From: Brachyhypopomus gauderio | Taxonomy: Eukaryota > Chordata > Actinopteri > Gymnotiformes > Hypopomidae | Assembly: GCF_052324685.1 (NCBI RefSeq) | Contig: NC_135219.1 | Span: 23,048,316-23,112,315 of the forward strand | DNA: 64,000 nucleotides | Reading direction: 5' to 3' | Shown here: piece after piece, positions 1 to 10,929 of the stretch | Layout of the letters: each line of letters begins with the position of its first letter | Position numbering within the stretch: the stretch's first letter is position 1 | Notes under the pieces: generated by a model | Told to the model about the DNA's origin: nothing | Database searches by the model: none | Seen by the model: the letters and a program-made list of their open reading frames with translations, nothing else | Program-made: the position numbers and the translations under genes

Positions 1-175
1 ATATTGATATATATAAGATACATAATTAGATATCTTGATATATATAAGATATATAATGGGATATATTGATATATATAAGATATATAATGACATATCTTGA
101 TATATATATAAGATACATAATTAGATATCTTGATATATATAAGATATATAATGGGATATATTGATATATATAAGA
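1..175. repeat. AT-rich minisatellite, left part
   Basis: Tandem array of units about 30 bp long built on GATATATTGATATATATAAG followed by ATATATAATG. It runs off the left edge and continues after the hAT MITE at 489. Open reading frames through it, rich in Ile, Tyr and Ser, are artefacts of the repeat. Confidence 0.95.
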
Positions 176-488
176 CAGGGGTACTCAAATAGAAATGATG
201 GCGGGCCACATTTTTTTTTTCTATCACTGAAGGGGCCGGTTAGGGTTTGGCGGCTGTGAACGTAAAACGTAAACTGTAGACGGGGGGGGGGTGGCGAACG
301 CATTTGGGCGTCTACTACGTGTTTGTTGTTGCCATAAAGGCAATCCTCGGCAGCGTCTTGAGATCGCGGTGCGCGATTTCAAAAAAAGCGGATAGCGCGA
401 TTGAAAAAAAAGATTCCTAAAAAAAACACTTTTCAAAACTACTCGCGGGCCAGAAATAGGCCCGTGGGCCACTATTTGAGTATGGGGG
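176..488. mobile_element. hAT-type MITE inserted in the minisatellite
   Basis: A 313-bp element with imperfect terminal inverted repeats: the left end reads CAGGGGTACTCAAATAG and the right end CTATTTGAGTATGGGGG. It is flanked by a perfect 8-bp duplication ATATAAGA (168-175 and 489-496). The 8-bp duplication and CAGGG-type end fit the hAT superfamily. It has no coding capacity. A poly-G run followed by GTGGCGAAC lies near its middle and recurs in other hAT MITEs of this window. Confidence 0.9.
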
Positions 489-815
489 ATATAAGATATA
501 TAATGGGATATATTGATATATATAAGATATATAATGAGATATATTGATATATATATAAGATATATAATGGGATATATTGATATATATATAAGATATATAA
601 TGAGATATATTGATATATATAAGATATATTATGGGATATACTGATATATATAAGATATATAATGAGATATATTGATATATATATATATAAGATATATAAT
701 GAGATATCTTGATATATATAAGATATATAATGGGATATATTGATATATATAAGATATATAATGAGATATATTGATATATATATATGATATATAATATAAG
801 ATATATTATGGGATA
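489..815. repeat. AT-rich minisatellite, right part
   Basis: Continuation of the array left of the MITE, with the same unit and small length variants in the TA stretch. It ends where L2-like reverse-transcriptase sequence begins (TGCTATGCAGATGA-like codons near 825). Confidence 0.95.
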
Positions 816-1985
816 TCTTACCACAGCTATGCAGATGACACTCAGATCTACATGGCTCTCTGCCCAAACAACTACGGTCCCCTAGACTCACTGAGTACAT
901 AAACAAGTGGATGAAACACAACTTTCTGCAGTTAAATAAAGATCAAACGGAGATTATTTTATTTGGGAACAGCAAAGACACAGACTAGCTGCCTATCTAG
1001 ATTCGAGAGCCCTAAAATCTAAAGAACTAGTACGTAACCTTGGTGTACTAACGGACTCTGATCTCACCTTTAGCAGTCATGTCAAAGCCATCACCAAATC
1101 AGCTTTCTATCACCTCAAAAACATCAACAAATTTAGAGATTTTCTGGCTAAAGCAGACCTGGAGAAACTCATCCACGCTTTTGTTTCTAGTAGGATTGAT
1201 TATTGTAATGGGCTCCTAACTGGACTCCCAAAAAAAAAACAAGTAAACAGCTTCAGCTGATTCAAATCGCAGCTGCCAGAGTTCTCACTAGGAGTAAAAG
1301 AAGGTAGCACATCACTCCCATCCTTAAATCCTTACACTGGATACCCGTATGTTACAGGATAGACTTTAAGGTAATATTACTGGTTTATAAATGTCTTAAT
1401 GGTGCAGGACCAGTATATTTATTGGATGTGCTCCAACAATATGAGCCGAGCAGAACTCTCAGATCATTAGGAACTGGTCAGTTAGTGCAGCCTAAGGTAA
1501 AGAGGCGGCGTTTAGCTACTACGCTGCTCAGAAATGGAACCGGTTGTCAGAGAGCATTAGAAGAACCCCAACACTAGATACTTTTAAATCCAGACTGAAA
1601 GCCTTCATGTTTGAGCAGGCCTTCAGCTCAGTTTAATTACCTTTACTCTGTAACGGCACTTTTATCTTCATTAATTTAACTTCCTTTAAATCTACTGTTT
1701 TAATCATGCTTGCTATTTTAGATTTTATTATGTTTGTTTCTTTTTTGTTTAATTTTAATTTTTTATTTTTATCTTCTTATCTTTGCTCCCTCTTTAGATC
1801 TGCTTTTAGTTAAACTAAACTTTGTCTCTCTCCTCAGCAGAAACTTATTGCAGAGGTTGTGATTTCTCTCCTGGTACGTGTATACACAGGCGATGCCAAG
1901 ATCAGGGGGCGACGCCAGGATCAGGGGATCTAACTCTACAAGGGTCGAGAGGTTTGGCGGTCAAACTCCACGGGGGGGTATACAG
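816..1985 (+). mobile_element. L2/CR1-type LINE, 3' part of ORF2 (broken)
   Basis: Plus-strand translation shows the reverse-transcriptase palm motif YADDTQ near 828, then the conserved stretch after it (INKWMKHNFLQLNKDQTEI), and further on a late-RT segment of the type FVSSRIDYCNGLLTGLP. Frames shift and a stop interrupts, so it is a dead, 5'-truncated copy. Its 3' untranslated region continues after the LTR inserted at 1986, at 2615-2998. Confidence 0.85.
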
Positions 1986-2614
1986 TGTCGTGGAAATTTT
2001 CTACTAAATGGATGAGGACTCAGACGTGGTTAAATGATTAATTTATTACAAAAATATAAATATATATATATATAGGACAAAGACAGAAACAAGACAGACA
2101 TAGACATGAGAGTCTCATTCAAGCATGACAACTCTGAAGGCAGGGGGGCAGTCCCCCTGCTTATATACAATCTTAAACACAATTCAGCAGTTCTAACAGC
2201 AGGTTATCTTTAGCACAGCATGTTCCAAAACATAAGCGTCCAGCAGGCTACTTTGTCTCACATGTGTGTATCTCCTAATATGGACTTCCCTAGAGTTAGC
2301 GGAAGCAACTGATGTATCAGTTGAACACAGAGAAAGCTAAATGACCCAAGACTAGTAGCCTAGTGACTACCAGTTAACAGAGTGCTCTTACGCTCAGCAC
2401 TCTCCCTGACCTGGGTCACAGTATAGCACACATGCATAATATGAACTGAACATAAGTACATGATTACACTGAAACACACTACTTCATTATTGTAGTCCTT
2501 CTGCTTAGTCAGAATGGACATGTCCAAAATCATAAAGTTCATAATGATCTCTTATAATAACTAAACATGATCTAATCAATGATGATTAGTCAATAATCAA
2601 TCATTTCTGTCACA
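1986..2614 (-). mobile_element. Solo LTR of an LTR retrotransposon
   Basis: A unit of about 629 bp with TG...CA ends, flanked by the 4-bp duplication ACAG (1982-1985 and 2615-2618). Read on the minus strand it has a TATA-like box ahead of a GC-rich stretch, and an AATAAA signal near the 3' end, as LTRs do. A second member lies at 60608-61222 in the opposite orientation and is nearly identical, so the family was active recently. No internal coding region is attached, consistent with LTR-LTR recombination. Family is Gypsy or ERV-like; I cannot decide which. Confidence 0.85.
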
Positions 2615-2998
2615 ACAGGTGGCACCATTGGTGGTTACCAGGCAGGGTAACTGAGTGATTGGGAGTTGCACCCTCGGCTGGGAGTCGAGCACCAGGTGGC
2701 CGCGCATAACTGTGGGCCGACGAGCACACAGTTCGCAGACAACCAGTGAGAGTGAAGGTCGCACTCTGTGTCAGTGTTTGTTGTATGAGAGAGCGTGGAT
2801 CTTATTTACTTTTTTATTATCTTATTTACTTTACTTTTTTACATTTTATGTTATTTTATTCTATTTTTTAATGTGATTAATTTCTTTTAAATCTATTGTT
2901 TTTACATTTTTCTGTGTATTCTTTTCATTTGTAAAGCACTTTGAATGACTGTTGTGTATGAAAGGTGCTATATAAATAAACTTGCCTTGCCTTGCTCT
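2615..2998 (+). mobile_element. L2-type LINE 3' end, continuation past the LTR
   Basis: Sequence resumes immediately after the LTR target duplication and ends in a typical fish L2 tail: AAAGCACTTTGAATG, then AAAGGTGCTATATAAATAAA, then short CTTGC repeats. It belongs with the fragment at 816-1985. Confidence 0.8.
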
Positions 2999-2999
2999 G

Positions 3000-3480
3000 C
3001 CTAAGTAAAATTATTACAGCCTAGATAAAAAGGCAGAACCAGAAGGTAACATAGAGTTGGGAGCATTCTGAGACATTGGCATCCATCCACTGGACTGTCA
3101 ACAAACTTGAGTGACCACGAGCAATGACAGGATAACAGCACCAGCGCCCCAGTCTACCATAAAACCCTTCGTCTAAGAACCCCTGGATCTACACCTTTAT
3201 CTAAGGGGGGATATTAATTATCAAACGCTAAACTAAATAAGTGGGTTTTCAACCTAGACTTAAAGATTGTGACTGTGTCAGAGTCCCGGACGCATTTTGG
3301 ATGGTTGTATGACGCCTAGGTTTTTGGCTACTGAGCCAGGTGTAATGGGATAGTCTGCGAGATTAAGCATTAGATTAGGAGGAGAACTTCTGTTTTGTCC
3401 TCATTAAGTTGGAGGAAGTTTAGAGGCCTCAATTTTTCCTAAACTGAGCTTGTCATCATGTGGGAGTAGCGTTTCAGGCA
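3000..3480 (-). mobile_element. L2/CR1-type LINE fragments, minus strand
   Basis: The segment is a shortened relative of the minus-strand LINE at 10160-10740 (shared GGCAGAACCAGAAGG and GAGACATTGGCATCCATCCA blocks) and of 61616-61860. On the minus strand it retains scraps of the RT region. Compared with 61616-61860 it lacks two short internal pieces. From about 3340 rightwards it belongs to the segment duplicated at the right edge of the window. Confidence 0.7.
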
Positions 3481-3835
3481 AGCCTGCCGGTTCTCGTTTC
3501 CGAGAGTAAATATGCACTATTTACTGAAATTTTATTATTCAGAACATTCCTCTATTGTTAGAATTAATATTAGTTATACATTTTTATATATTAGATATTA
3601 TATTTTATATATTATATATATATTAGACTTGCCTTTATTTAAAAATTCTGTATATTTACATATTTCAGTATAAGAATGTCTAGAAATCCAGTTTGCAATC
3701 TGCAATCTAGAAATAAACTGTACCAAAATCATACCATTGCAAGCACTGTTTTTATTATACAATAAAAAAAGAACAATAATAAAATGACAATTCTGGCATC
3801 CACATCTGAAGCTGTGGAATTGATGTGGACGGTGC

Positions 3836-4035
3836 TCACGGCTTGAGGGCGGGCAGTTTGAGGGCGGGCAGTTTGGTGCTAGGCGACAGGGCCGGGAGGG
3901 GCGGAGAAAGGCCTTGGCCACGAAGCTTCAGCCTCTCGATCTTGGGTCGCCGTAACTGGATCTTCTGCTCGGTCTTGTCCTCCGAGGTCAGCTGCGTAAC
4001 TGCCCTCTCTGCCATTGCTGTGGTCACAGGGTGAC
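3836..4035 (-). CDS. Candidate 3' terminal exon of the unrecognised basic-protein gene
   Basis: On the minus strand an acceptor-like CCTGTGACCACAG precedes an open stretch starting MAERAVTQLTSEDK and ending in a short Pro/Leu/Lys repeat (LPALKLPALKP) before TGA at the low-coordinate end. About 90 bases further on lies an AATAAA on the minus strand (near 3750), fitting a 3' UTR. It could be the last exon of the gene at 4313-5964, but the join in frame is not proven: the big exon ends in its own stop, or with a donor overlapping that stop. An identical copy is at 62178-62387. Confidence 0.4.
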
Positions 4036-4312
4036 AACGAATCAAAAAGTAAGATACTGGAAGGGGGGAGTTTTTATATAAGCAGCCTTTGACTGTTACG
4101 CTGCTAATAATACAGCCATATAAATAGCACCTTCCAGTGTTGAAAAGACATCCTTGAATTATGCCGCTAATACAAAGTATGAGAAAGTCTTAGTATGTGT
4201 AGGATGAGAGAAATGTTAGTTGTAAGAACTACATTGGTCATAACAAAGCAGCTGTCTGCCCCCATTTTTTTCCACTTACTCTTGCGTATAGAAGGTGAAG
4301 TCACTCCTGGAG

Positions 4313-5964
4313 TTACTGATTCCTGGTCTTTAGGCCCATGCGGTTCATGAAGCCCATTAAAGACCAGTCATCTCTGGTAGGGGAGGTGTTGTGCTGCAGG
4401 CTCTTAAGGGGGACCCCGTTGGCTTCATTCTGCTGCAATGTGGTCAACCTCGTGGTCTCTGTCTCCTCCACCTTCTGCTGCAGTGTGATGGACATTGTGG
4501 TCTTTTTCTCCTCCACCTTCTGCTGCAGTGTGGTGGACTTTGTGGTGTCTTTCTCTTCTCCCTGATTGGGAACAACAATGATGGAGCAGTCAGTGGCTGA
4601 AGTGGTCTTGCTGTGTGACTTTGGAAAGGGCCGCGTCCTGATGCGTCGGACCAACTGATTCTGGAGATTTTTTCTCAGTCTGTTCTTCAATTTTCTTGTG
4701 AAGGCCACGATCTTGGAAATATTTGGCCTACCCCGAACAGCTCGGTTTGAGAGATGCAGTTGCTTCGAGCATATTGGAAGCTCTCCTGCCGGAGAGGGTG
4801 TAGCTCTCTCCTGTGCTGTGTTTTTTTGAGTGCTCTCCTCATGCATGCCTCCCAGTCCAGGTGAGTCCTTTACCGCACAAGTTCTCCATGATGTTGGTGT
4901 CTGCAGGTTCTTGACTTTTTTGTCACCTGAGTCACCTTTACTTGGTTTGGGTCCAAGCTCATGGAAAACCTGGATGGACTGCGCCAATTGTTGAACAAGT
5001 TTCTTTCTACTTGTCTGGCTCACCTCAGTGGACCCAGCGTTTGTGGCAGCGGATGTTCCTGAGGTGACCTGTTTCCTGTTTTTTCCCTTTCCCTGGATGG
5101 TCCTGGCAACAGCCTGTTCAGCATCTGCCCTCTTTTTTTTACTCTCATTCTTATTATTGGCACCTTTCTCTTTCTTTCTCTTACTAATCTGCCTCTTCCC
5201 TGCATCTTTCCTCTCATGTTCTACTGGACTCTTACTCTCACATCTCAAATCTTCTCTGTTGTTCTCTTGGCTGCTGGCCTTCCTCTTCCTCTTGCTGTGT
5301 GCATGTGATGATTCAGGGTCTCCCACCATCACTGACGTCTTAGGGACTCCGAGTTCTGTGACGTCCTTTCCTGTGGTCCAGTCATTGTCTTTATGACCTA
5401 ATCTCTTATGTTGAGGTGAATTGCAGGACCCTTCTTCCTCTATCATCTTTCTGAGTCTGGCTTCAAAGTTCCCAGGATCATACACATCAAAACTTATTTT
5501 ACGCTTTGCCTGGTCTGTCCTGCTCTCCTCCTGTTTCCTGAGTGGGACAAAAGTGCTCTGTGGGCTGGGCATGGTCTGGAGCTGCTGACTCTGGCCAAAG
5601 GCTGAGTGGGGGAGTCCTCCTAGAACCATCAGGTTTGGTTGTGGGTAATTCCCATAATACGTCCACGGAGACACCAGTGGGGGAACCACACCTCCAAATG
5701 TTGGGATGTGTCCTATCCAACAGAAATACTGGCATTGTAATATTGTGTTTTCACAAATTTAAGGTGGATGCATTGTTGAATACAAACGTATATACTTTAA
5801 AACATTTACATTGAAAGTTAGCATCTTAGGATATGTGTTTCTTAGTCAGTTTTGATCTTTGTAATGTTATTATTAAGGCTTCGTAAGAAATGTTAACCTA
5901 CCAGCAGCTCTGACAGGATGGACTGGAATGTTCTGGACAGGGTTACCCATGAATAGTCCATTTC
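4313..5964 (-). CDS. Unrecognised gene: basic, Ser/Lys-rich, repeat-bearing protein
   Basis: I do not recognise this family. A small exon at 5902-5964 and a large one at 4313-5712 (minus strand) join in frame (phase 1, donor CTG|GTAGG, acceptor TTGGATAG). The product begins with a Pro/Gly/aromatic-rich part (PLVSPWTYYGNYPQPN), then a conserved-looking segment (ISFDVYDPGNFEARLRKMIE). A long strongly basic Lys/Arg/Ser region with nuclear-localisation-like runs (KRKRK, SKRKKEK, SKKKR) follows, and then three copies of a 15-residue repeat of the form TTxSTTLQQKVEExE. The end is RMGLKTRNQ and stop. Composition suggests a nuclear or nucleic-acid-associated protein; that is inference. Further 5' exons are not identified. 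The reading frame is open over more than 450 codons, which argues for a recently functional gene. Confidence 0.6.
4435..4569 (-). repeat. 45-bp coding tandem repeat (3 units)
   Basis: Three in-frame 45-bp units encode variants of TTKSTTLQQKVEEKK. The duplicate gene at the right edge has five units at the equivalent place (about 62777-63001), so the array has changed length since the duplication. Confidence 0.9.
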
Positions 5965-6062
5965 CTGTTCACAAATTATATTGATTCTTAAATTATATCC
6001 AGTCATCTTACAACAGTTCTCAGGACACTTATTTTTTTTAATAGATAAGAATTACTATTTGC

Positions 6063-7280
6063 AGGGTTGCCAACTCTCACGCATTGAGCGTGAGACACAC
6101 GCATTTAACCGTCTTCACACGCTCTCACGCCACACATCCGATTTCTCACGCTGAAAAAAAATCTAGTTTATTTACCTCTGAACAGTCCTGCACGGATCCG
6201 TTTTTTGAGACCCGCACCCACCCATATCCGCAGAGTACAGCACCCACCCACCCGCGAACCCGTGGTTCAAAGTTAAATCTGTACCCGCCCGGACCCGTTA
6301 ATATTTTACCCATTACCCACCCGTACCCGTGAAAAATCACACAAATCGAAAGTATTGCTATAGAGCACTTTATTTTACAATGCGCCTCTGAAAAAACGTC
6401 AGTACAACACAAAATAAAATCTAATGTTGCGGTGCAGGAACAGTAGGCTATTCCTATCTAAAAGTAGCAACTGGTAAAACGCAAGAAAATGTATGTAGCC
6501 AACCGGTGCCATAACACAATGCAAAACGAGAGGGAACAAATGCCAGTATAACAACTAAATAAAATCGCATAGGTTCACAGTGGTAGTAGTTTCCTATCTG
6601 CTGTGGTGGGAGCAGCACGCTAAGTTCTCTCTCCTCATTTTTCTTTGTTCTAGCACGGCCACCCATTTAGCTTTGAAACCACCAAGCAAGCTACAATAAA
6701 TGCCCGGTACTGCGTTATAACCAGCCTCTGCTCATGTTTCCGCTGGAAAAGAACCGAAGTTTGGGTATTACCCCAGAACGGGTGAAGAGTAAAGTTCAGC
6801 CCGCTCTGGCCAACGGAGCTACGGTATAAGTAAGCTCCCCTGAGCTTCGCCACCACCATCGGGAGGCGCTAATCAGGCAAAAGGTAACACTATGTTCATT
6901 ACGTAGCAAATAAAAGCCTACTAAAAATGACCACATATTCATGTGCTACCCACCCGTATTTAACTTACCCGCCCGCATACCCACCCGTAAAATTGCGGTA
7001 TGTGTAAAACCCACCCGTTTCAGCATATTACCCGACCCGGTGCAGGACTCTACCTCTGATCCATATGATTCAATGAGTTACTAGTTCGCTCTGGCACCAA
7101 CCACTGGCGATCGATCGCGATATAATACTTAATTTGTATCCGTTTTACACCCCGCCCGGTGACAATTTAACCCGCCACCCGTCAACAACTTACGTTCGCA
7201 ACCCCGTCAATAATTTACACTCGACCCCCCCTCCAAGTTCAAATCTCACTCCAAGTGAAGTTCAGAAGTTGGCAATCCTG
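6063..7280. mobile_element. hAT-type MITE split by a second hAT MITE
   Basis: Outer ends read AGGGTTGCCAACT and AGTTGGCAATCCT, an inverted repeat. The flanks TATTTGC and TATTTGTC look like a decayed 8-bp duplication. The body matches the complement of the 263-bp element at 12494-12756 (shared CACGCATTGAGCGTG, CGTCTTCACACGCTCTCACGCC and GGCGATCGATCGCGA). The inner 870 bp (6182-7051) is a separate insertion, so the outer element is about 350 bp. Non-coding. Confidence 0.8.
6182..7051. mobile_element. Nested hAT-type non-autonomous element
   Basis: Ends ACAGTCCTGCACGG and CCGGTGCAGGACTCT are inverted repeats, and the flanks carry a perfect 8-bp duplication ACCTCTGA (6174-6181 and 7052-7059). 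Inside, just within the ends, are several copies of CACCCACCCGTA-like subterminal repeats, the kind of transposase-binding array hAT elements often carry. No transposase coding sequence is visible. The related element at 12494-12756 has an uninterrupted ACCTCTGA at this place and serves as the empty site. Confidence 0.85.
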
Positions 7281-7474
7281 TATTTGTCATTTTACAAAAG
7301 AAGAATACGTGAAATGGAGTCTCACTATACCTGTGTACAAAAGGTGGTTGTCATCAAAACTCATATCGAAAACACAATCTTAATCAAAAGTACAAACTTT
7401 TGAGGTGAGAAAGTTCTGTTTGTAGATATACACGTGTGAATAACATTTATATGGCGCGTTTTTGACGCAACAAT

Positions 7475-7593
7475 TGATTTCGAACTAAATGTAGGCTTAC
7501 TGTTGTCATAGTAATTTATCAACAGAACAGTGCTCAAGTGTTCTATTGATTAATTACCATGGCAACAGTAAGCCTACATTTAGTTCGAAATCA
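7475..7593. repeat. Foldback / hairpin element
   Basis: Inverted arms: left arm TGATTTCGAACTAAATGTAG followed by GCTTACTGTTG, and its near-perfect complement ending at 7593, separated by about 50 bp. Probably the core of a small MITE; superfamily not determined. Confidence 0.8.
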
Positions 7594-9790
7594 TTTTTTG
7601 TTACAAAATAAATGAAGAAAATTCAAGACATTCATAATGAATATGCTTTAATACGGACTGTGTCTTCCGCCAAAAAGTAGTTCCACAACAAGTGAACTGA
7701 ACAGTTCCCTGGCCTACCTAAAAAATAAAATAATGATTAACTACAAGACAGCTGCTGATACTGTAAAGCTCACCCTTTGTAGTGCAGATAGAGCCATATA
7801 ACTGCCTAAGTATTAAGTTTAAGCTCAGCCTTTTCAAATGTTCCCAAATTGACCTTAAAGTCATTTTGTAAGAGCCAGTTCATGAAACACTTTGTAGCCC
7901 ACTTTGTCAAATTCTATTTTGTTCATTTCGAGCCAGTTCCAGTGCGTTCAGTTGTTCTCACAAACGCTAGAACACTTAGAACACTTCTAAACCAATCAGA
8001 TTGTGAGGTCGGAACTAATTTGTATAAAATCCCTATAGCGCACGGCCTCGAGTGGATTATTCTTTTTATAAAATACAAAATACAATATAACAAAATGCTC
8101 CAATGTTTAATGATATGAAGTTGATTTGTGTGTGCAGTAAATAATTCTTATAGTTCTTCTGTGAAGTAGTTAGGGTAGTTTGGTTATGGTTTCCATCTCA
8201 CGACATTTAAAGAGTAAACAATTAACATTTCTACTGCGCGTGATTTAGAGACTCTGGTGCTCAACCGGTGTGACGCTCTTCTTTGCTGGTACGGCAGTGG
8301 TGCTTGACTCTGGGAACCTTATTCTGAGGGGGCGTTTCACTGGCCAATTCCCTATTAAACAAACTAAATAAATTATTCTATAAGAGGAACAGTGAGTAAG
8401 TGCACGAGTGAATTGTAAATAGTTTAATATTTGCCCATGTAGCTGGTGATTTTAGTAGACATGGCTGTGTCATTTCTGTTAGCTTGTAGCATCAATATTT
8501 TGATAGCTAGCTAACTAGCAAAAATAATTTCAAAGTTACCAACATTGTCAGCTCAAACTGAAAAATGTTTGTAAATTGTTCTTAGACAATATATTAAAAC
8601 ATTGCTTAGCATAATACAATTTTTTTAGCACCCCGTTTAACAAAAATATCCCCTCAATTGTATTTTCATGTTTCACTATGCTTTGACAAGGACTTACAAC
8701 CAGAAATTGCAATGCTTTGTTTCAGTGTGTTAGTGTATTAGACTGGAGAGACTACCATTAACTTCTGTTGTGACTTCATCATTCCATCTGTAACTAGGAG
8801 TTACGTTTATTCTGGCAGCACTTCACGCCACATGTCCCTGCTGTCCATGGTGCTGAAACCTCAACCTCCACAAACAATCTGGCTCTAGTCAGTCATCTTA
8901 CATCTTACAGTCATCACCACACATTGCACTTCTCCCTGAGATTCTTCTCTCAATACAGCTTGCTTTTGTCCATATCACAGTACGACAATAACACAATCCC
9001 TCTCAGGACTTCTCACACCCTCAGGTGTTCTTGAGTCTTTGCATTCTGCCTTTAATGCCCAAGGCTCACAGACATTGGAAAACTACATTTTACATCACAT
9101 CACAGATGTAATTAACAGCATTTCCATGATCACCTTTAGGTTGACTCTCTGTTGAGGGCCTATATACCAACAAATTTTTATCTTCGAGAGGGACCTCAGC
9201 AGTTAGTCTTACTGATCAATGTTGTCAAAACATCACAAAATGTAGCAATTGCTGAATGTACAATGTGTAGAATCATTTTATTCTTGTTATATGAACACGT
9301 AGGCTAAACGATTGCATCAGATCAAAGACATACATACCCAGAGATCTTGTCATTATCAACCTCTTCTCCAAATTATGAATATAAAAACATTTATGTTTTA
9401 AGTTGAATCAGTCAGCTGATCTAAGGCTGGCTTAATTGGGTAGTGTATGGGGCCTAGGATGTGGTTGTTATGAAAATATTTTTTTCTTCATTATAGCTCT
9501 GAACTCTGGAATATTGGTGTGCTGCAGGAAGTAATTCAAGGCTGGTGTCCCTTGTTTTGGAATGTGGTTTTCCTTCTGCAAGTGGTTCGTCATCTGTTCA
9601 GGAATTCATGCAGCAAACTGTGGTTGTAGTGGACTGATGCATGTGTGCATTTTCCTGGTGCTTGAAAACAGAACAAATCACACCACCACCACTCCAGACC
9701 CAATCAGGGAGGGGTTCAACTCATATATGGGTTTAGCTCATTCAACACATAGATGTTAACATGACAACACTCTGACAACAATATTAGAGA
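7594..9790. other. Intergenic, no gene seen
   Basis: No supported exon. A piece near 7970-8030 (AGAACACTTCTAAACCAATCAG, written here in part) resembles 21990-22030 inside the hAT element at 21630-22240, so part of this stretch may be an old hAT-derived sequence. The rest is AT-rich unique-looking DNA. Confidence 0.6.
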
Positions 9791-9799
9791 ATTAGAGAC

Positions 9800-10160
9800 A
9801 TACATAAAAGAAGAAGTGATGTGAATGATAAATAATTCTAATCTTATTCTTAAGAGCCCTACACTTCTTGATGGTCAATAATAGTAGTCCAGGACTGTGG
9901 AAATACAGCCATAGCAGGGGGGACTTCGGGGTGGTGAGAGGAGCCAGGGCAGTGGGTTGATCCTTCCTCATAACTGGGTAGGCAGGAGGTGGCTGGCTTA
10001 GGGGGGATAGCAGGAAAGGCTTGTCTCTCCGCGTCTCAATATTTCTTGGGTAGGAGGGCAGCCAATTGGAAAAGAAACAGGGGCGATTCGCTGTGCATGG
10101 GACTATATGTGGGACAGAGGACATTTAAACATTTCTAGAGTGTGACAGCAACTCCAGCAT
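9800..10160. mobile_element. LINE-associated fragment shared with 57960-58190
   Basis: Blocks GGCAGGAGGTGGCTGGC, AAAGGCTTGTCTCTCC and ACATTTCTAGAGTGTGACAG recur with small changes at 58010-58190. Both copies lie next to L2/CR1-type LINE sequence. Probably an untranslated part of that LINE family; orientation uncertain. Confidence 0.5.
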
Positions 10161-10745
10161 TAAATTATTACAGCCCAGCTAAAAGGGCAGAACCAGAAAT
10201 TAACACAGACGTGGGAGCATCCTGAGACATTGGCATCCATCCACTACACTGTCAACCAACTGCTAAACTAAATAAGTAAATGTTAAACCTAGACTTAAAG
10301 ATTGAGACTGTGTCACAGTCCAGTTAGTTGGGGGATCTTATTAGAAAAGGCTCTTCTACTTGCTGTTACCTTATTAATTATTGGAACTAATAAGAAGCCA
10401 GCATGTGATCATAGTAGATGTGGGGGTTCATAGTCCAGTAGGATGCCAAGATTTTGGGCTACTGAGCCAGGTGTAATGGGGTAGTCTGCCAGATTTAGCA
10501 TTAGATCTGGTATTTTCTGTCTTGCGGCCTTTGGGCTCAGAAGGAGAACCTCAGTTTTGTCACTATTAAGTTGGAGGAAGTTTAGCGACATCCAGCAGTT
10601 AACATCTCTTACGCAGGCCTCAATTTTTCCTAATGTGGATTTGTCCTCATGTTTGGCTGAAATGCAAAGTTGGGTGTCATCTGCATAGCAGTGAAAATTG
10701 ACACCATGTTTGCTTATAACTATGCCCAATGGTAGCATATATAAC
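10160..10745 (-). mobile_element. L2/CR1-type LINE fragment (RT region), minus strand
   Basis: The minus-strand frame 10409-10738 encodes the RT core: [13 protein letters not shown] with the YADD catalytic motif, then [20 protein letters not shown], then a region ending QNLGILLD. This is the same LINE family as 61616-61860. 5'-truncated and broken downstream of the motif. Confidence 0.85.
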
Positions 10746-10787
10746 GTAAATAATAGTGGATAATAGAGATGTGAGTTGCCAGGTTAT

Positions 10788-10926
10788 TTTTTTTACTTGA
10801 GTTGAAGGTTGCTTTTTTTCTAATTTTTTCAGAGTGAGGTTATGCTTTTGCAATTAATAAAATAATAATTTAAAGGCTTTTAACATATTTTACCCAGGGG
10901 TGCCAATATTTCTGGAGGGCGATGTA
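10788..10926 (+). mobile_element. Tc1-like 3' terminal remnant
   Basis: The end CCCAGGGGTGCCAATATTTC followed by TGGAGGGC and a TGTA-like terminus is the familiar right end of fish Tc1/mariner elements. The transposase gene is absent. Confidence 0.7.
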
Positions 10927-10929
10927 TCA

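Larger units (their letters stand above)
3340..5600. repeat. Segmental duplication, left copy (direct repeat of 61616-64000)
   Basis: From about 3450 onward this matches 61810-64000 almost base for base, in the same orientation, with an offset of 58,342 bp at 3836-4313. The offset grows to 58,432 bp by 5020 because the right copy has two extra 45-bp repeat units. The left copy continues to the rest of the gene beyond 5600; the right copy is cut by the window edge. Confidence 0.95.

Noticed and set aside
1-815. Possible CRISPR-like array
   Set aside because: Units are contiguous, with no spacers, in a vertebrate genome; it is an ordinary minisatellite.
121-921. Several long open frames rich in Ile/Tyr/Ser on the minus strand
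   Set aside because: They are translations of the AT-rich minisatellite, repeat in every unit, and have no coding signature.
5028-5396. Plus-strand frames of 70-120 codons rich in Phe/Leu/Ser opposite the basic-protein gene
   Set aside because: Mirror image of the Lys/Ser-rich minus-strand coding exon; hydrophobic composition is the expected antisense artefact.
9562-9759. Small Cys-rich plus-strand frame
   Set aside because: 65 codons, no signal peptide or splice sites I can defend, in otherwise featureless DNA.
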